From: Theristus sp. LFF4_11
Taxonomy: Eukaryota; Nematoda; Chromadorea; Monhysterida; Xyalidae
Assembly: GCA_030248135.1 (NCBI GenBank)
Contig: JASANC010004707.1
Span: 1 to 19,941, forward strand
Length of the DNA stretch: 19,941 nucleotides
Direction: 5' to 3'
The notes beneath the pieces are model-generated. The model was given only the letters and a program-made list of their open reading frames with translations, was not told the DNA's origin and did no database searches. Positions 7,861-14,700 of this stretch are shown in pieces. Every line of letters begins with the position of its first letter. Positions within the stretch are counted from its first letter, which is position 1. The position numbers and the translations under genes are program-made.

Positions 7861-9670
7861 CTCAGTCTTTGGAAGCACAAAATGAACAACTTCTAATAGT
7901 TCAATGGAATCCCGCCTTATTCTCAACGGAATCCTCATCTATTCTGTGTATCTGTTTTATCTTCTTTTTTCACCGAAGCGAAAGGGCCCATTCGTTTCAT
8001 TAGCCACCTATTGTGTTAGTGTTAGTGAATGTTTGAGTAGCATTTTGCCCTTTTATTCAAAAGGGCAGTTTTCAAATTTGCTACCACATTTTGTGCGGTA
8101 TTTAACAAAAACGAGCATTAAAAGATTACCCTTTTCTTCAAAGGCTGCTTTTTTGTGAAATAGGGCAACATTTTCAGCTAAAAAGGCAGCTGTAAATTGG
8201 ACAGATGAACACACCTTGTAATATCATGCGCAATGCGCGGTTCACATATTTTAGGTTATTTTTAAATTTATTTTTTATTTGGAAAGCGTGCAATATTATA
8301 ATAATTTTGAGATAATTTTGGAATGTTTTTACTGGTTTGGCTGGTTAATTGAACAATGGGAAAAGTAGATGCTTGCATAGTGCGCACGTAAATTTACAAA
8401 AAAATCTCATCGCGGAACATTTTCAGTTTTTAGCTTTACAGTTCAATTTTTTTAGTGTCAGCCCAGACAAGTTTTTGTCTTGAAAAGTAAGAATAATTGT
8501 GGAATGAAAGTTTGAAATTTTTTTAAAATTTTTCATAAAAATCCAATGTAATACGGCTTTAATTATATCAAACCAAACCGAACTCTAAAAAAACGTGAAA
8601 CACTGAGCATGAGCATGTACATTTGTCTTTTGAGTTTCAACAAAATATATGAGCAAAAAGAAAAAGTAAACATGTAAGTGCACTAACTGACGCTGACGAA
8701 TGTTCTTCTGTAGTGTCATGAGCTCGTTAAAAAGAGAAAAAAGCATGCAGGAACGAAAAAGTTGATGGCAAAATCAAAACGAAAAAAACTCTCGCATTGT
8801 GTTTGCATTGCATCTTTTAGTTTTTTATAAGCTAAATAACAGACACTGGAGAGCTTTCTCTTTCCACTCGGCCATATCCGCAGAATCATTCCTCGTAAAA
8901 GAGGAGGGAGTGAACCACCGACTTGTCATGTGAACGACTGAAACTTGGACTGATAGTTTAGCTCACAACAAGCTGTCCTTTATTATTACCGTAAATGCCA
9001 TGTGGTGGACATAGCGGAACAACACAGTTGCAAATCCTCGTCCCAACGAAGCGCCGTCATACCGTTCCATATGGTGTCTCTTGACGCGATCTTTATGTGG
9101 AAAAGTTTCTGATACCCACAGTACCATGTGAAAAAATTACAGTATTCACCAAAAAAGTTTCGTACACACGAGATAATGGTTGTGTTGTGTTTCATCGCTC
9201 AACTCACTTTTTTCTGTAGTTCCCAATACTCTGCCCACTTGAAGCATCAAAAAATCTCGCAGCAAAATCGTGTTTAGACCCACCGTGGAACGCTAATTGT
9301 AGACTCTTGGCACTGAACAATGTGATAAATGATGAAAAGAACGTGTCTCCGTTCATTATTACTGCAGATACACAGCAGTGCATTGTATTGCCAGAGATTT
9401 ACACTAATTGCGCTCAAAGACAACGCGTTGTCTTGTCTTTTGCGTCACCAGCAAACCAGCCAGCAGTAACCTGCTAAACCACGGCGTCAAAACAGCATTC
9501 ATCGCAGTTCCCTTCCCTAACGAACACGTTTTAAGTGCAAGATATTCAATTAAACTTGTCCGTCTCCATATTCAAGCGTTCTTTATCCTCGTGTGCAAAC
9601 CGTCTAGGCGTGTGGTCTTTTTTCCGTTCTCTTTTCTTGCAATATTTCTTGCTCTACTGTACCGGGTGGG
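7861..9670. other. AT-rich intergenic DNA, nothing recognised
   Basis: Both strands were read for exon-like GC-rich frames with flanking splice signals and for RNA-like structures. I found none that I can support. The short ORF at 8986-9195 minus has no domain features. Confidence 0.45.
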
Positions 9671-9877
9671 ATGTTTCTTGTTGTTGTTGTTTTGTGGTTG
9701 TTGGCGAGTTTTGTAACTCTCCTCGTATCAGTTCGGCGTTGCGCCGAGAGCTGCATGGCAGTCATTGGCTGCGTTTCCTGCGTGCAACGCGACAAATGGT
9801 ACGCGTTTTTTAGCGCCGCTGTGAGGCGGATGCCAGGGAGTGTACCTGCCGGGAGTACCAAGGCGCTCAGTTTCTGA
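9671..9877 (+). CDS. Possible small secreted or membrane peptide, 68 residues
   Basis: I do not recognise this protein. The ATG at 9671 opens a 68-residue frame. It starts with a strongly hydrophobic stretch (residues 2-21, FLVVVVLWLLASFVTLLVSV) that could be a signal peptide or anchor. Next comes a short cysteine cluster, CAESC then GCVSC, and a basic, aromatic end. GC content over 9715-9880 is visibly higher than in its flanks, as in the firm exons of this window. Against it: the hydrophobic start is partly a GTT/TTG run, and there is no homologue I can name, no splice evidence and no clear poly(A) signal close by. It could be chance. Confidence 0.25.
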   Translation: MFLVVVVLWLLASFVTLLVSVRRCAESCMAVIGCVSCVQRDKWYAFFSAAVRRMPGSVPAGSTKALSF

Positions 9878-9921
9878 CGGAGGCATGCACTATCACTCCT
9901 TTAGGAGTTTCTCATTGCTTG

Positions 9922-9954
9922 CATTTGCTCCATTTGTTGCATTTGTTCCATTTG
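9922..9954. repeat. Short CATTTGYTS repeat next to the telomere-like array
   Basis: CATTTGCTC, CATTTGTTG, CATTTGTTC and CATTTG run in tandem just before the TAAGCC array. Confidence 0.6.
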
Positions 9955-9958
9955 TATA

Positions 9959-10090
9959 TAAGCCTAAGCCTAAGCCTAAGCCTAAGCCTAAGCCTAAGCA
10001 TAAGCCTAAGCCTAAGCCTAAGCCTAAGCCTAAGCATAAGCATAAGCCTAAGCCTAAGCATAAGCCTAAGCCTAAGCCTAAGCCTAAGCC
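9959..10090 (-). repeat. Interstitial telomeric repeat, (TTAGGC)n type, 22 units
   Basis: The plus strand reads TAAGCC in tandem for 132 bp. The reverse complement is GGCTTA, a rotation of TTAGGC, the nematode telomere unit. Four units are TAAGCA instead. The array is in perfect 6-bp register. It lies in intergenic DNA with unique sequence on both sides, so it is internal, not a chromosome end. Confidence 0.93.
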
Positions 10091-10350
10091 CACATTTTTA
10101 TAAGCAACGAAGCGCTAATTAAAACACCAGCCAGTCAATTTACGATTTGGTGAATGCTCACAAAGGTTCTTTTACATTCTGAACGTAAAATTATAAACTT
10201 TGATGCTTGTTTTCTTTTGTTTGTGTGCTTGTAAAAAATAACAGATTTTTTTAATAGTAGCAGTATCACCGAAACGTTTTTTTAACTTTTGACTCACCCT
10301 GTAAAATAGTCAAAGCAGCAAAGCCGGAAGCTGTTTACTCATTTTTTTCA

Positions 10351-10477
10351 GCGACATAAAACGTCTTGATTTCATCTTAGATGCCAAGAAGAAACAGTAC
10401 ACAGATACGAAGAAAGCCACGGCCGAAAAAGAAGTAGCTGAAAATCAAGAAAATGACCTACTTACGTGTTGAAAACT
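10351..10477 (+). CDS. Possible terminal exon of an unidentified plus-strand gene
   Basis: A strong nematode-like acceptor, CATTTTTTTCAG, precedes an open frame reading DIKRLDFILDAKKKQYTDTK and about 20 more residues to TGA at 10475-10477. The residues are Lys/Glu/Ala-rich, as in a helical or coiled-coil tail. An AATAAA lies about 95 nt downstream (10571-10576), where a poly(A) signal would be expected. No upstream exon could be identified, so it may be a gene relic or chance. No family recognised. Confidence 0.25.
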
Positions 10478-10570
10478 GAGACGAAAGAAAAAAATATTTC
10501 TTCCTTTTTTATAAGAATCCGAAAAAAGAAACAGCCCACAGCTGCTGCGCTCTGTGAAACAAATGAGCTC

Positions 10571-10576
10571 AATAAA
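10571..10576 (+). terminator. AATAAA polyadenylation signal candidate
   Basis: AATAAA in GAGCTCAATAAAAGAAG sits about 95 nt after the stop of the possible exon at 10351-10477. Meaningful only if that exon is real. Confidence 0.2.
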
Positions 10577-10672
10577 AGAAGATGATCAAATATGAATGGG
10601 AAGATATTATATATCTCTTCACGTGCTGGAATCAGGAAAACAGAAACGATGAAAAAAGACTAATTGCTGGGC

Positions 10673-11131
10673 ATGGAGAAGCGCAGATGGTTTCGATGCT
10701 GGTGGGGTGGGTCTCGACACGATATTTCACGGCAATTTGCTGCGACCGTGAGAGAAGATTGTTTGAAATGTCATGAAAGCCATGAGAAAAAATGGAAACG
10801 GATATGGTTATCAGTTTCCTTGATGATCAGGTGTACATGTTTTAGTGAGATCGTGTCTAGAACAAATACAGTAACGACCATTACTTTATTGAGCAACAGC
10901 TTGATTCTTTCGACGGTGTATGCAGTTGCGAATGAGAATATAATGATTGACGTTGGAATATTATATTGCTTTTACGTCGAGTGTTGTTGTTTTTTTATTT
11001 TTAAACGGGTTTCGTTGGTTATGTCTGCAGCGATTGGCTATACTAATAGTTTGAGCTCAACTAAGAAGCAATCATCCACAAACAACGCCTATGATCTTCG
11101 TTGTGTAATGCAAATAGCAAAAATTGCGTGA
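10673..11131 (+). CDS. Unidentified ORF of 152 residues, doubtful
   Basis: The frame opens with ATG at 10673 (MEKRRWFRCWWGG) and runs to TGA at 11129-11131. The first 55 residues are basic with two Cys-x2-type groups (CLKCHESH). The remainder has two or three hydrophobic stretches, around IMIDVGILYCFYVECCCFFI and before it. No domain is recognised and the composition is AT-rich, unlike the firm exons here. An ORF of this length is only mildly unexpected in 20 kb, so this may be chance. Confidence 0.18.
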   Translation: MEKRRWFRCWWGGSRHDISRQFAATVREDCLKCHESHEKKWKRIWLSVSLMIRCTCFSEIVSRTNTVTTITLLSNSLILSTVYAVANENIMIDVGILYCFYVECCCFFIFKRVSLVMSAAIGYTNSLSSTKKQSSTNNAYDLRCVMQIAKIA

Positions 11132-11316
11132 AAAAAGCTGGTTCACGAAAATAACACGACTCAAATTTTATTTACATGTTGTCCATACTTTTTCAACGGT
11201 AAAAACCAACACGGTTGTTTTAATCAACGTTAACAGTGAAATTTGAACAAAGGAAAACCACAAAGAAATCGCGAATCGAATCACATTTACAGCGGTGGTG
11301 CGTCATATATTGTGGA
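11132..11316. other. AT-rich spacer downstream of the secreted-protein gene
   Basis: No coding or repeat signal was seen. It lies between the doubtful plus-strand ORF and the poly(A) signals of the minus-strand gene. Confidence 0.4.
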
Positions 11317-11357
11317 TTTATTCAAACGTGTCCGGACTAACGTGACGTCATTTTATT
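11317..11357 (-). terminator. Polyadenylation signals for the secreted-protein gene
   Basis: Two AATAAA hexamers on the minus strand (11352-11357 and 11317-11322) lie about 200-240 nt after the stop codon at 11556, giving a plausible short 3' UTR. Confidence 0.45.
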
Positions 11358-11555
11358 TAAAAACGCCCGTTTGTCAAAGTACAGGCACTATAATTTCAGT
11401 TTGGTGTGACTGATTCGACATTCACCATTTGTTTACGGGAAGAAATCGGCTAAACGGATAGTCTGGTTTGCTGTGAACGACAAACACATGTTTTGTGGCA
11501 CATGACGTCATTTCAGTGGGACACGTTTAAAAAAATAGGCCATACTTATACATCA

Positions 11556-11735
11556 TCATCGTCGTCGCCTCTTGCCGACCAGCCCCGAAATGGCGCCCTG
11601 AATCTGTTTCGCCAGGTCGACCGCTTGCATCGCTTGTTTCGCCGCGGCTATGCCGGCGTCTGCGGCCTTCTTCGCCTGCGCGGCCGCGTCAAGCCCCTCG
11701 GCCACTTTCGACAGCGCATCCAGGCCTTCCGCGCC
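11556..11735 (-). CDS. Secreted-protein exon 3: Ala-rich helix ending GKRRRR
   Basis: The acceptor CCTCTGTTTCCAG has the best pyrimidine tract of this gene. The frame encodes GAEGLDALSKVAEGLDAAAQ, continues AKKAADAGIAAAKQAMQAVD and LAKQIQGAISGLVGKRRRR, then TGA at 11556-11558. It has no N-terminal ATG, so simple ORF searches miss it. The spacing of Leu/Val/Ile against Lys/Asp/Gln fits an amphipathic helix. GC content is far above the flanks, supporting coding. Confidence 0.72.
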   Translation of the reverse strand, partial: GAEGLDALSKVAEGLDAAAQAKKAADAGIAAAKQAMQAVDLAKQIQGAISGLVGKRRRR

Positions 11736-14700
11736 CTGGAAACAGAGGGACGTTTCTCAAACGATAATTAATTTGGGTCTCCGAATTTCATGCTGTTCAT
11801 ACAGTTTTATCGGAGTTTCCTGCTTTTCGCGAAATAAAATGGATGGATGGATGGAACGTCATCTTTTTTGTATCTCCTCTCCTCTGATGTTATTGTTGCG
11901 TTCAGTCCGAGAAAATTTTGCCACGGCTCTTTGAGGTACGTTCAAAGAGCCGTTTTCCCCTAGTCTTTCTAGACGTCAAAGATTCCCATCTAAATCGTGT
12001 ACGGTTAGCATGAAAAACCGTCCCGCTTTTAAATATAAGTGTATATAAATATTTTAAATATAATTCAACAAGTGAGATTCGGCTATCTTGGATTTGGAAA
12101 AAGTACAAAGAGCAGCAGCATTGCGTCGCTCTACAGTGTACGTCTCTACCCAAATTCAAAAGTCGTTTAGTGTTTAGTTCCTTGAAAATTATATTTTTAA
12201 GACAAGCTATTTTGGGATATTCTGTTTCGTTAACAGGCAAAATGTTTATCTATCCCATTCCGAAACATGTATGTACCGTAAAATCCTGCATATAAGGTTC
12301 CTCCCACTTATAAGACCCCCACCCAAAAGTGGGCGGAGTGTCACACGGCGGGAAACCAAAAAATTCAAAATTTTGACTTGGTCGAAATCTTACCCCGTTT
12401 ATAAGACCCGGAATTCCTAATTAATAAGACCTCCTCCCACTTATAAGGCTGTCACATGAAATTCCACTTTTTTCAGAAATTTTTGATTTTCAAATTTATA
12501 TAAGGAGACCTTATATGCAAGACTTTACGGTACTTTTTCTGTAACTAAAAAAAAACAAATTTACGGTTTCTTAACCGCATACCGGCAACGGTTTTCCGTC
12601 CGGTCCAAGTGGCAGCGGTTGCCCGTCGGCTCCCAACGGTCCCTCGGCCGGTACCCCCGGGTAGCCGGCGCGTGCCCCCGCGGACGCGTAGTCCGGGTAC
12701 TCCCAGGGCTCGAGGTCCTCGAGTTTCTTCCGGTCCTGCGACATCAGAAACGCGCACGTGCACGGACAGCGGTCGCGAGCCTCGTGTATGAATTGACATT
12801 GCTCGGTTTTGATGTCGCGGCATCTGAGCGCAAAAACACACACCGGATGGTACAAAGAGAAAATGTGCAACGGAAAAGTCCGTCTGTGGTCTGGGTCTGG
12901 GTGGTATCTTTGTTTTGGTTCTGCGACTCAGCGCGTGTTTAGACTAGAGGAAAATGCTTGCTGGAGGCGGCGATTCAAAGTTGCGTGAGTTACTCGGTCA
13001 CTGGGACTCCGGGTCTCTTAAGCGGTTTTGATTTGCCGCGTCACGCATGAAACGGATTTCCAATCTGTGCACGCAATTAGTCTCTGACGCAGAACGAAAT
13101 TATAAGATAATATGTACATTATCTAAAAATGCGGGAGACGCATATAAAAGGAGGAATATGGCTTTGTCTAAGCAGTGAGAGACTTGGCTCGACAACTCTT
13201 TTCAAGTCTCTGATGTGGTACACACGGATACAAGTACATAAAAGCTATATTTTTGCGCCGCGTTTGTTTTACTGAAAAGTGTAAAAAGTTTTAAAATCAT
13301 TTTTAACTGTCCTTTCCAGTTTAGTCCGAAATCACATCATGTGCGAAATTCTGTGCAAATTCTGTGCAGAACTTGTGTAAATCAAGAATCTGTAAATTCT
13401 GTGCAAAAACAAAAAAATCAGAGACTGCAAAACATTGTTTAATGTGGTTTTATCGTTGCTAACGTACGCATCGCTGTGTACACACCAGCATCAGTGACAA
13501 AAAGGTGTTATCTTCCGTTGATTTTCAGCCTTTTTACCAAACTCTAGTGGCAGGATAAACTGTCTGTCCCGTGAGTCCTTGCCTTTGCCACAGAAGGAGA
13601 CCTTGCGTTCCCCAATGCCTCTGCGATACACTTTGTCCTGGGCAAACCAGTATCAGCGATCTGAAGTCTGATCGTTGTTTTAGTGGTTTTAGTGGTCGCT
13701 AAATGCCCGAAATACCGCAAAAGTTTTAATTGTCTACAAAGTATTATCTTTCTTATTAATCGTGACCCAATATGCGTTTGCACGCACAGATAGAGAAAAT
13801 GTTTCATGGCTGCGCGGCAATTTTAAATGAGCAAAAACTTAACGTATTCTGACGACAGATTCGTGCAAGAAATTGAGAAAAAACCAGTCAGAATGTTTTT
13901 TCACTAAACAAAATTTATTTCAATTCATATTCGAACTACGCTCTGGCGCGAAACATTTTTTCAGTGTGCGGCTTTTCCACACATCATTCAACATTACTAA
14001 GCCTCCTTCGTACGAAAAGATTATACATGTGCAACCGAAATAGTGAATAAACGGCGCAAAAATATGGCTCTTATGTACTTGTATCCGTGTGTACCACATC
14101 AGAGACTTGAAAAGAGTTGTCGAGCCAAGTCTCTCACTGCTTAGACAAAGCCATATTCCTCCTTTTATATGCGTCTCCCGCATTTTTAGATAATATTCTG
14201 ACTTTTAAATAAGTCCCGAAGGTCGAACCAAATTCACATCTCGTTGGTCACACATTCTTCTAAACCCCGGATACCTCAGAGTTTTCATTTTTCGTTTTTT
14301 GGGCCGATTTCGCCTATGCTATTTCTACGGCCGATTCGCTCGAAATCGTTACGATTCAGTATCTAGAGTTGCTCACAAAAAACCAACCCAAAATCCGGGA
14401 TCAGTGCATTGAATTACTCTGGAAAACAACCTTTTCTTGTTTTTCGTTTCTAGAACGATTTCGCTAACTTCAACGGCCGATTCGCCCGAAATCGTCACGA
14501 TTCAGCATCCAGAGTTGCTCACATAAAAAAACTAACCCAAAATTTGTGATCAGCGCATTGAATTACCCTGGAAAACAACCATTTCTTGTTTCTCGTTTCT
14601 AGACCGATTTCGCCAACTTCCACGGCCGATTCGCCCGAAATCGTCACGATTCAGCATCTAGAGTTGTTCACGTAAGAAAACTATTCCAAAATTCGTGATC

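Larger units (their letters stand above)
11736..12582 (-). other. Secreted-protein intron 2 (847 nt)
   Basis: The ends are GTATGC and TTTCCAG. It contains the complete TACCGTAAA-type MITE (12274-12532) near its 5' end and dispersed-repeat copy 2 (11776-11845), about 40 nt from its 3' end. Confidence 0.65.

Noticed and set aside
9840..10103. ORF of Lys-Pro repeats (and Leu-Gly / Ser-Leu repeats in other frames)
   Set aside because: All are translations of the TAAGCC telomere-type array.
11902..12240. 112-residue minus-strand ORF in intron 2 of the secreted-protein gene
   Set aside because: AT-rich, no splice phase match to flanking exons and no recognisable features.
12545..12841. 98-residue Arg/Gly-rich ORF on the minus strand and the Arg/Pro-rich ORFs on the plus strand
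   Set aside because: They are alternative frames of the GC-rich exon 12823-12583; only that frame has splice sites in phase with exons on both sides.
13920..14183. 87-residue ORF similar to one at 197-613
   Set aside because: Both lie in terminal inverted repeats of the same DNA element; similarity is nucleotide-level repeat identity, not a protein family.
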